Of a stretch of DNA of 64,000 nucleotides, positions 38,501 to 50,500 are shown piece by piece. Position 1 is the first letter of the stretch; the number at the start of each line of letters is the position of its first letter. The translations under genes were made by a program, and so were the position numbers. The stretch comes from Dasyornis broadbenti. Its lineage: Eukaryota > Chordata > Aves > Passeriformes > Dasyornithidae. Under the pieces are notes generated by a model. It saw only the letters and a program-made list of their open reading frames with translations, was not told where the DNA came from and made no database searches. The DNA lies in assembly GCA_013397935.1 (NCBI GenBank), contig VZRN01000634.1:701339-765338 (forward strand), written 5' to 3'.

Positions 38501-41500
38501 TCATTTAACAAAACAAAACAAAGCAAAATGCCCGCAGAACACAGGAAAGAGCAAAGGACTTACTAAACCTNCGGGAAAAAACAGTCCAAAAACAAGAACG
38601 AAGAGGGAGCAGTCCTCTCCCACTGCTGTCTCTGCTGGAAGCCGGGAAGAACGGAAACCAGAGCCATCTTCCCCCTCCGCACTTTTAAAGCGAAACACCC
38701 GGAGGGAGGGTTTTCAAAACAACCCGCGCCAGCAGAGCTCCTCCCAGCTGCTTAGAGCTACAGAGCACATTGTCTGAGCATAAAGCAGGTGATAGGGGAA
38801 ATCAGGATTATCATAATATCACCCCACGACATTAACAAAATTGTGGTGGGCTTCAGACTCTGTTCCGGATCTCATTGGTGGCTCTCTGTTTGGTAATCTT
38901 GACTGTCTAAATAAGATTAAAGCTAAACTTATGCTTATGTGCAGTTTGCAATTATGTTTTATTAAAACTTGGTGCTATTGAAGAGGCAACAAATGAATAA
39001 AACAAGTGTTGTTTTCCTGATAAGGATAACTCTTTTTATTTTGTATTTAAAACCATCTAGTTTTTATGTAAATATAGCCTCAGCCATGATAAAATTCTTC
39101 TGGGTAACCTTTGAATGAAAAAAAAATTGAAGTATTTAATAAATTATTAGTTTGTATTTTCTCTGCCATAATAACAGATTTCATTCATATTAGGGCAGTG
39201 GTGATTACCCAAGAAAAATACAGACTACTTATAAAATTGTCCCTGTAATTGGGAACAGAGGAGCCAAAAGATCATGTCCAAGAGTAAATGGTTTTGGAAT
39301 AATTATAACTTGGGATATTTTTGGCCTAACAGCTGCTTGCCAGACTTTTCGCTTTTCCATGTTTCTTCTGGCTAATGTGGGATAAGGTGGGTGATGTTGT
39401 ACAGCACTGCCTTGGTCCAGATTCTCTCATGGCAGAAACACATTCTGCTCCACAACTCTCACTCTGGTTGTTAACACCTACATTGTCCTGAAAGCAGGAA
39501 ATGTCCAGCAGGAAAAACCTAGTAGGAATTGAAAAAACCCCTCAATAATTTTGTCTGAGCTGGCTGCTCTGGTCTTATAATATCTAAGTGAAAAACCTTT
39601 GATTCGGTCATTCAGAATGAGAGACTATCATTGCTTCAGCAGCTGATGGATGTTTTAGTGGGTTATCAGGATTTGGGCTGTAAGAGTTAACCTGTTCAAA
39701 GTAATTTCCAGAACACCTCTTACATTTTGTGGCACAGTCTGTTAGTGTCATGTGGTTTTGCTACCAATTACATTACTTAATGCATTGTAAGTATTCTTTT
39801 TGTATATATGCTTTGGTGCTAAATTGTCCTGAAGTGGAAGATTCTGGCATAATTTCTTGGCTTCCATTTCCTTGTAATGTATCTGTTAATTAATTTATTT
39901 TTAAACCTCACTAATTTCAAAATTCTTTTTAAATAGTAGTGTATTGACAGTGGAAATAGAGATCTGAGATATTCACTGAAACGACAGTAGGAACTTTCTA
40001 CCTTCTGTCGTTTTAATCTTTCAGTTAAACTATACTAAACTATGCAGGTAAAAATCTTTTTGGACTATAATGGACACCTAGGATAGTGTTCAAATAAATG
40101 TAGCCTGAAAGATGAGGCCAGTCTGTTCTGTTCTTTCCAAGAAAATGTTTTCCTGATTTGGCATGATGTTAAGATGCCAACAATTAAGACTTAAGCAACA
40201 GATGCACCCACTTGTATTTGTTTGGCATCTAAATACTCCAGTTATTTGCTACGTTCTTTTCCATGTGCTGATGGAATTAAATTCTGTGCATTGGAATAGA
40301 CATTGGATAAACATAAAACTGTTTCTTATTTAGTCAGCTCTTTTGTGCATTCTTTTTACCCTTTCAGAAATAAAGGAAAAGGTGATGCTGAGGGAATTGG
40401 TTTGTTAGGCTCCCAAGTGGAAGCCAGCAAAGTATGAGGGGATATACAGGAGTAGAAAGATTTTTTTTTTTTTTTTCCTCTGTATTTGTATTCTGTAGCA
40501 CACAGTGTAGGTCCTGATAACCTGGCTGTGCCTGTAAATTCACTTAACTGCCACAAAGGCTCCAACTGTTTGGAAAGTAACTGGGTTTGCTTGAGCTTTC
40601 ATATTGCATTAATCAGATTTTAAAGGAAAGCCTTTCCACTGCTTTGAAAGTGGGGATTTTTTGCAAGCTGATGTCCTGAAAATGTTGATATAGATAAAGT
40701 AAAAAACAGGACATGTCCCAAAGGTGTTGGACACATGGGTGTCAGCTCACATGGCTGAGATGGTGCAGTTTTGATGTTTCCAGAAGCTGCTATATTCTAT
40801 TATTAGAACAATTTGGCCTGAGAGGTACACATTCTAAATTCGTGTTAGGAACAGAATCATACTCTGAGCAGGACTGTGAGTACACTCTGTGTATGCTCCA
40901 GTCATTGGCTGCTATATTGTTGGTGATTGTTAGAGTAATAATTCACTGCACTGCCTGTAATGGCTGTGCCTGCGCAGCAAAATGGATCAGGTTGTGGTAG
41001 CACATTGTCATCTCTAAACTGGCTTAATCTAACTGGCACAAGGGAAAACAAAGGAACAGTTTGGGGGTTGTTGAGAGATTGTGCTTGGGTGGCTGGTAGG
41101 TTATAAAGCCAAAGTTTGTGCATATTTGGGCCATTGTACATGTTGTGTGTTAAACTGGTGTGGGCATGTTGTTTACTGATAAGGTCTAAGAAGGTGGCTG
41201 GTACAGTACATTTGGTGTTCACTGGCCTCTGTGCTAGATGTGCTACGGGAAGGACCAGAATCTGGGAGCTGAATTCCTTCTATTACTTTTCTGCCACTCT
41301 GCAGTCTTTGTAGAGAATGATGGAGGAGGTGCTCTTGCACAGAACAGTGCTTGAGCGAGAATATAAATAATTAACAGAGAGAGGAGTGCTACTGTCAGAA
41401 AACAGAGCAAAGTGTTAACCTGTGAGCCCTCTGAAAATCACCTGCTGTGTCTGAGTGTTTAATCTAAATTGGTGTTATGTCCATATTCTTTTGGGGGGAA

Positions 41501-44500
41501 CTAATCTGAATATCTGACTTCTGGCTCTACTCTACTGCTGCCTTGAAGAGAGTTTTCTAAAGCTTAGTTCAGTGCATGGAAAGACCTTGTTGTTCTCTTT
41601 GGGCAGTAGCTGGTTTAATTTAGAATGTGGAGTCTTGTTTTCACCAAGAGGTTCTTTAAACCCTAGATTGATGGGTGAACCTTTGTACCTTGTCTTACTT
41701 TCCAGTGTCTCTTTGCATGTGAAAGGTGTTTATGCTATTTGAGTCTTTTATTGATGAAACTGTTTGTTGACAAGGCACAAGATCCAGGTGAGTCAGTTGC
41801 TCAGTACAACTCTCTTTTCCGTTTGTTGTAGCCTGGCTGTACAACTTGAGTGCTTGGTTGTACAGCAGCTCTGCAGCTCTATAACAGGAAATGCACTTGC
41901 ATGATCAGCCAGGCTTCAGAACAAGCCATCTTTTACAGTGGGAAAAAGATGTTTTGTTTTACACACAAAAAAGTACTGTCAACACTACTGCATCATAACA
42001 ACTGTTACTCTGTTCTCAGGAGTGTCCCAGCACAGTGTTTGTGTAACTGACCTTCACAACTCCACAGCTGTGGAAGCCCTTTTGACACCACAGATAAATG
42101 GAGAATGCTCCTTGGCAGGAGTGAGTGCCTCACACTGTGGTGTTTATATCAGGAGCAGTTGTTTCTGAAGTGGGAGAGGTACAGCTTTTTCTCCAGTTAG
42201 GAGAACTGCTTTAGCCCTATCCCAAATGATTTTAATTCCCTTGCTTTGCTCTGTGTGTTGCTCAACAAAGGACAGCAGGAAAGGTTCAGATTCAGGAAAC
42301 CTCACAATTTTAATGAAGTTCTTGCTGTTGCATACTGTTACCTTGCTTGGGTTTGTTTTGATACAGAGTACTTGGAATAAAATAACCCAACAGAATGTGT
42401 GGAAGGGTTGTTGTAGCTTAGTCCCCCCAGGAGTTGGCTGACCACCTTGGAGGTTGCCATCAGGACAAATCAGTGTCCGGTGGGGGAACGCCAGAACTAG
42501 CAGAATCCAGCTGTTGGTTTTAGCATCTTCTACATTCAAAATAGGATATAAAAATTGTAGTTGAATTTAAAAGATCACGATGTTTAGGAAGAAAACCAAA
42601 CTCTCTTTCAACCTCTCTTTACTTCTGTCGATGTAGAAATTTCTGTAATGTTTCAGTTATGGTTCAAATTATTTTTAGTATTATTTTAGCTGTCTGACTT
42701 CCAAGAAGTTACATTAATTCAATGAAACACACAAATGACTGATTGTAATTACCCAAAAGTTGGCAGCAGGTGAGAAATAGCTCATTTACTACTAACTAGT
42801 AACTTGTTTACACATTCTTCAGCTTCTCTTTAAAACCAGTTAAATTACTGGGCATTTTATATTTTAATTTATATTTGGTCAAGCTTAGCAGTTCCGTGTA
42901 TGCATGCAGATTGCTATGAATCAGGGCTTTTGATTTTCATGCACAGGCCTCCTCAGTAATTACTTGCATGTATGTATTTATATAGTTTTATATAGAAAAG
43001 ACCTCATTCATAGAGTTCTGTCACAAGGTAGCAAGTATATTTTCTTTCTCAAAAAGACTTCTGTGGGGTGTGCATAGTTTCTGGTTTGATTACTTGAGGG
43101 GTTTGCATTGTTATTGGTAATTTATGCTAGCAAAGAAGAGGGAAAGAGCAATCCTATGTTATTCCTTCTTTGTTGTGCTTCTGGCTAGTTTTGGGAATTG
43201 TCTACTGGAAATGCTGTGTTTGTGTTACGGGGGATGGAATGGGTACAGTTTGCTGCACTTTCAAGGCACTGACCATTAATATTAATATACATAGGTGACA
43301 AAAAAATGGAACTGAAGGCATTGTCATGGGTCAGAAAGAGAATTGTTTCTTGTAACTCGGCTGTTAGTGATGAAAAATAGTTAAACATATTATCCTTATT
43401 CCACAGCTTCCATTTGAAATGGAGATTTATTACATCCAGCATGTGATGCTCTATGTTGTGCCCATCTATCTGCTGCAGAAAGGAGGTAGGTTGGCAGTTT
43501 ACTCCATATGGATTGAACTGGTCCTATGTAATGAAAAAACAGTGCTTACTGGATACCACCAGTTTTATTCTCACCCTTTTTAAACCAATTTTCTCAATGT
43601 TCTTAATAGTTTCTAATGTTCTGATGTTGGAGTTTTAACCCAGGTAACAAGTTGTGTCAGTGACTGAAAGTTTAAAAAATGGTCTTTTGCCCAAATGGAT
43701 ATTCAGAATGTAGTGGTGTAATATGCATTGTTTTCTTGAGAAGCATCTCCGCCCTCTTGCAGTATTCTCAGTTGTTGGTGGGATGTATTTTTAAGATTTT
43801 TACCTTCTTGGATGTCTCTTGAGAAGTACTGGAACTCAAAATGAGCCAAAAGAAGCAATTATTGTATCCCTTGTAAATATTGTACAGTTAGATAAATCCC
43901 AGAAATTCTGAAGCTCTAGTGAAATGTAGTAACACGTATCAGTGAAATGAACTAGATTCTTGTTATCTCTTCTAATAAGATTGCTGTCTTGCATTCACTT
44001 ATGTCACAATAGTTCAGTAAGTCTGGGAATCCTAAATTGTTCCCCTGGCCAGTTATTTTTCTGACTGTGGTTCCTCTAAGGGAATGCACTATGCATTCAG
44101 CTGGTGATGCTCTGCCCCCCTCTAGTGCTGACATACCTCCAGCTGTATTTTCTAGCAGAGCTGAATTGTTCCATCCAGGAAAAAAAATGTGATAATTTAT
44201 GATCTACATGTTCAGGAGCCTATAAGGAAAGCCCTGAGGATGTGATGGCAAGCAATGGCTTGCAGTCAGCCCCTTCCATCCTGCTGAATCCGTTGTATTT
44301 TATACCAGCAGTCACTTACAAGCCTTCACCCTTATTTCACTCTAACCTCTGTGTTGCAGTGCCCTGATTGCACTGTAACCTGCTGAGTGAAACTTAAGGA
44401 AAAGGATTCAAAGGAAAAATGAAGTATCATAATTCAAAAGATGATTCTGTTTCTTTCTCTTATCAGGGAAATAGGCCAGCCAGGTTTAATTTTAATCCAC

Positions 44501-47500
44501 CCATGATATCCTAAAATTCTGGCTAATAATTGTAAAGTGCAGTGTAGTTGTAGGAGTTACACAAACTCTAATCTTTGGAGGAGGAGAGTGAGGAGCAATG
44601 GGCAGAAAGCATAAACAGCCATGTAGTGCACTGTAGGCAGTGACAAGCAAAACTCTTGTGATGTCAATAAATCACTTGGTGGCCTTGGAGTTCCCATCTG
44701 AGGTCACTTTAAGATATGTATGTCCTTTGCTTTGAGGTTTGGTCTTGGATGATGTTTGATGTGTTCATTTAAGTTTTGGTTGGTTGGTTTGGTTTTGCTT
44801 TTTTCTTGTTTTGAAGTAGAGGTTCTCAGGGTTCCTCAGGATCTGGGACTGACAAGAACTGGATTTGCAGTTTGAAGGGTTTGGTGTTGGACACTTGTCA
44901 CCCTCGTTCAGTGTTCTGAACATCTGCCCTGTGTTAACTTACAGGTATTTGTTGCCATCTAATGTTGGTGTGATGGCAGTGAAATTGTTAAAAGAATTTT
45001 GTTGGCTAAACCTGTCAGTTGAGATTGCTCTGGGCTGTGTAACTAATAACTGCTCCATTTCTTATGTACTTGGCTCCTCATCTGACTAATTCATTAGCAA
45101 AACACCCATGAACTGCTGTCACAGGTGACCTAATGTATGGTTTTTGTTGGAAAAATTATGCAACCTAAAAACATTTGTTAATATTTTGTCATTTTGCTAG
45201 CACCTGTTTTTAAAGTACCTTCTGAGCAGATCACACAGGCCTTTGTCCTAAGTATATCTTGTGAAAATTGCTTTTTCATCGCTGACACGGATTAGCGTGC
45301 AGCTTGATTTCAGTATGGTACATAGGAATTTCCATCAGTGAATCTGTGGATTATGGTTGAGAGAAGTAATGGAAGGGTAGAAAACTGGAAAAATAAAAAA
45401 GAATGGATTTTATTTTGAAAAATATACCCCTTCAGTTTTATTTTGAATCTGCCTATATTACTGGTGACCTTAATAGGATCCAAACGTTTCTCAAAGGCAG
45501 GGTGAGCAAAACACCTGAAGCAGAGTGGATTTGAAGCTCAGGCTATAGAGACCTGCACCCCCAAGTTGGCTGATACCCTAATCAGGTACTGCACCAGCCA
45601 TACACACACATCCAACTCACTGCTTAAGTATTTCCTCTTTGAAAGGAAACGGGACAGTATGCAAGGGCTGTAATAATTTATTTTCTATCTTTTCCTGCTA
45701 CTTATTACAGTGGTGCAGACTGGTCATGTGGCACTGGCGGCTTTCATGTCCCTCCTGACCCTGTAAGTGTGGAGGCTTTACCACACGTAGCAGCACATGG
45801 ATGAGAGAGGTTTCTGGAACTCAGGCTTCAGTGTTGCACAGTGAACTCACTGGAGCTCAAGGGCATGGATCCCTCTTGGGGATTAAAACCTCTTCCTCTT
45901 TTCTCTCTCTCTCCCCTCTACCGAGTGAATATAAATTGCCATACTTCCCTTTCTTGACATATTTTCTTTCCAAGTGCATATATGCATAGACATGCACGTC
46001 AGGCTAGACAAATTAAATGCTTTTACACCATGGCTTATCTTTCTAGGTTGTACTAAGAGGCTCTCATGCAAAATAGATGTAGTGTGGATGTAAGAGGCCA
46101 GCACACAAGATTCCTACCTCAAGTCAGCTCTTACTTAAAGCATATCTGCAGTTGGCACTTCTGCTTTTCTGGATGAATCTCATCTTGTGTTACCTGTGAA
46201 TGCCTCCCAAAATTGCGGTTTTGCATGTGGGCAGGGCACAGCATTCCAGAAATAGCTGGAACAGTTGAACCAGACTTTGTAGGTCACTGTTTTCTCTTGT
46301 ACTTAGGAAGTGAGATGCTTAGAGACCTTCAGTGGTGGTCAGGACAGCTTAGATTTTTACCTGTATACTCTTAAGATAACAAGAAAAAATCTAGTTTGCA
46401 CTACATCAGCCTTAGAGACTGATGGTGATGACTGTTCCTGACCGTCCTGGTCCTTGAGCTTGTTTGGTCAAGTTTTCAGATGGGTTTGCCAAGATTAGAT
46501 GTGCACCTTATTTCAGGACTTCAAGTCATATTGAAATTTAATCAAGGCAGAGTTGTTATTTCCTCAGTGCAGTGATCAAATTATATTCTAAATTACATTA
46601 TTCCACAGCAGATTGACGTAAGGGTGAACTTGTAGCAGCTCCCTAGCTGCGCAGCTCAGGAGATAACCTGCCCTGTGTTTTGCTATCTCCAGTGTTATTT
46701 ATTCGAGTTAATAACGCTGGTAAGCAGGAGAGGCTGTTGGTGCTGAGGCGATGTAGGATTCCGTGGCTGAAGGGAGCGATGTGCCGAGGGCTGTCCCTGC
46801 AATTGTCCGGGGGCACACGCCGGGGCTGCGCTGCGGGGCGCGGCCGGCAGGGGGCGCTGCGCGCCGCCAGTGCCCGGCTCCAGCGTGGGCTCCGCAGGGA
46901 AGTGAGGGGCCTGGATTGGGGTGTGGGGTGGACGCAGGAAATCCTCCTTCCGAGCCACACCTGACAGGCACGGCCTTGCGAGTTCTGGGCACTCCTGTGA
47001 TCTGGCCCAGTGCATCTTAAGAGCCGATTTGCCGCTGTCCAGCTGTGCACAAGTGCACAGACACCCTAAATAATTGAGTTGTTTGCTGGGAGTAGAGGCA
47101 GAATTTTCTTAGAAGGCAAGTGCTGTATCTTTATAAGAAATGAAGAGCCAAGTCTAACTCAAGTCCTAAAGCCTTTTTCTTTGTTGATCTAAGTGTCTTC
47201 AAAAGTAGCATCAGAAGAGATAAGTTCTGTGGCATTGTCACAAAGTCAGCTGAAGTTGTTGATTTTATTTTCCATTTCTCCCTTCTGATGGAGAATGTCC
47301 TATTGTACCCAGCAGCTGGGCAGAAGCAGCCCAGTACAGGCAACTTTCTCAGAGCAGGGCAGCGTTTCTGACCGCAGGACAACCTGGGCTTGTTGGACGA
47401 TGCAGAACACAGATACCAAGGACAGAAAAAAGGATCATTTTTCCTTTAGTTGTAAATTAGGAAAGTGCAATTAAAACACAAACCTTGTATTTTCCATTGG

Positions 47501-50500
47501 CTGTTAGGGCTTGCTGGCTAGAGTGGGAGACTACCATATTTAAAGACCTTTTTTCAGCTTTTGCACCGTCAGCCACTTTGTGACACTTACCCATATTTAG
47601 CTGGTTCTTTCCATAGTTTTTAAAAGGAGTTATAAAGCAGGCTTTATTATATACATTTCCAGGAGAAATATCACTTTATATTTGGATATACTTAGGTAGT
47701 TGTAAATCTAGTCTATCTCCATCTTCATTGAAAATACTTGATAACGTGTGGTACAGCTCTTCTGCTGAAACTGAATTACTTAGAGACATGTCGACTCTTG
47801 TGTGATATTTCCCTATTCTGCTGCTGGCAATTCCGTGTTCCTATTGCAGATTTCTCTACCTGCTGAATGCCATGTATTAGACATAAATGTGCGGTTTGCT
47901 GTCGAGCCGTGCTTATGCTGTGGCACTTTGAGCAGCAGGGTAGCTCTGTGTGCTGTCACTCTGGCAGCAGGCTCAGGCTGATGTCTCTTGTAGCTTGAAT
48001 ATTCCAGGATTATCTTCTTTGATGATTTAAGAAAGCTGGAGAGACAGAGAAGGGGACATGTCTCTGTCCTGTGACACTGTGTCCTCTCAGCTTTATGCAC
48101 TGGGCAGTTACAGTTAGTTTGAAAAATGAAATCTTTCTCCAGGAGATGGAGAAATTTAGAAGGGTAGACGCCAGTATCTGGAAGAACTGCTACTATATGA
48201 AGGATGAGGAAGAGCTCCTGCTGCTTTATGGAATATGAAAAATTATTCCTGAGAGGAACAGGTAATGTAAGAGCCCTGTCTGAGCTGGTTCTGATGAGAG
48301 TAGCTGCTGCTGAGGGGAAACAGAAACCTCCTGGCATAAGGTACTAGTTTGAAACCTACACATGGAGTCAGAACAGCTGTAGGGGAAACATGGATTTCAG
48401 GATCATCCTCTTGAGAACATTTTTTTTCTGTTTTTCTCTGGAAAGGAAGTTTTGTCTCTAGGCTAGCTCAATAGGCCACTCAACTGGGATTAACCCTCTG
48501 ATCAAGGGAAATAAAAGCAAAATAAATTTTCCTTCACATTTTTGTAAGCTTGAAAATGAGAGAATTGTAATAGTTGCTCTGAGCAGGTCTGCTTGTAATT
48601 GTAAGACAACTGAAAGAGTGTGCAGCACTGGAAAACTCATAAAGCTCTATCTATGTAGTAGGAATGAAAGCAAGACATTAGAGAGATTATTTTAAACCCT
48701 ACTAAATTAAAAATTTGTACTATATTTAGATGCTAATTTTCTAATTCAGAGGAGTAATTTTTCTCCTGCATTATGCTTTCACAGAAATACAAAAGGAGTA
48801 CTGCTTTCTATCAAGTTGTGTTCAAATTGTCTCAAGCCTGTATATTGAGAATTTTAAATAAAAATAAATTTTAAATAGTTCATGACAACACTTGAACTAG
48901 CACATTTGGGGGAAGGAGCACTATATAAGAAATGGCATCTCTTTGTTGATCTTTAATTTTTTAAAGCCATGCTTCCATTTATTCAGGGTCAACAAAATCT
49001 TGTTATAGAAGCAGATGAAGACCCCTAAGCTTCTCAGTCTATGTGGAATCCTTCCTATCAATGCTATTGAAGTGACAAAGTTTAATTTAAGCTAAGGTAT
49101 CCCCTGCCATACTATTTCAACATACAGCCTGCCTAGATGGCCCTGACTTAGAATGGTCTCAACAGGGGCACAAGTGTTTTTGAGAATGAGGTCAGTGCCA
49201 GACTGGCAGTTGGGCTAAATTTCTGTAAGTGCTTAATGTGTAAGAATTGCCCATGATCCTTTATAAATAGAGAATGAAACTCTCTGCTCCCACCTATTGA
49301 AATTGATTTCTTATGCAAGAGGCAAGGAGCTTTTGCCAAAGCCAATACAGGCCCTTCAAACAACCACTCAGCTGGGCCTCAATTTTCCTGTTTGTGTGTT
49401 TCTGTTAACAGACTACTATGGAAAATAGACCACACGGCTCCATTAAACAGTCATCTGTTGAATAGCAGGACTGTAGAGTAATAAAATCTATAGTGGGTAT
49501 TTATCTACAGAAAATTTCCCAGGTATGAATTTAAAATTACTTTCCCTAAGCACACTGTGGAATCTAGAGTGCTCCAAAATGTTTTTGTGTGGAGGTCAGT
49601 TATTTCCCTTTTGTCCCTTCACATCCAAACAGTGCAACTGCTGAAAATCACATTATTATTTTCAGGATTGCAAAGCCTAACAAGGAGGGATATTTTTAGT
49701 ACAAGCAAGACCAAAAATCTGTAGAGAGTGAGAGTTGCTGATGTATTTTGTTTTTTTAAAGTTTGCAACAGAGTGAGGATATAGCAGAGTGAAATTCCTT
49801 GCCAGGTGAACCTGATTCCCTGGCTAGACTGAAGCTGGACATGAGAAGCCTGGATTCAAAGCCAAATTGTGCCACAGATCTGTGTTGTCCTCTTATGTAA
49901 TTTCCTCAGTCTTTTAATGACTGTTGTCTCCCTCCAGTCTCATTTCATAGCTGGGGTCACTTATATTGATATTTATACTCTACCTGCTCTGTAAATCACC
50001 TGGATATGGAGGTGTCCGTATTTTAGCTTTCCCGGGTGCTCACCCCTTTAGACTCTCACCAGGCTTTGTCAAATACTTTTAAAATAACACGGGCAACTGC
50101 CGACAGAAACCTAATTTGGTTTAGCACTGCTCAGCCAGTTCCCAGGAGCTGCTTTGATACCTTATTTAAATTTCATGTTGTGTTTTGTATCTAGGTTAAA
50201 CATGCATCTAAAACTGCAAGGACAATATAAATAAATTTTGCAAGTCAAGCAGTGTTTTCTTTACAGCGGAGGAGGGAGCACAAAGAGTTTCTGTAAAGCT
50301 TGACCAGGTCACCTAAAGTTGGTGCAGCCAAAAATAGAGCCATGATCTCCTGCACTCTGACACCAAGGCTCATTCCTCCCCCTCTTCTCTCTGTAATGAA
50401 AAACTATATTCAAGGTGGTGTCACCTATCTGATGTTTTCAGGCCATGGAGTTTAATGAATATCAGCGCTATTTAAGTCAAGACTTCTGAACTGTTTTCTA

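Noticed and set aside
47813..48337. 174-codon minus-strand open frame in TMEM164 intron 4
   Set aside because: No recognisable domain, no promoter island and mixed composition. Length alone is not enough in a 64-kb window.
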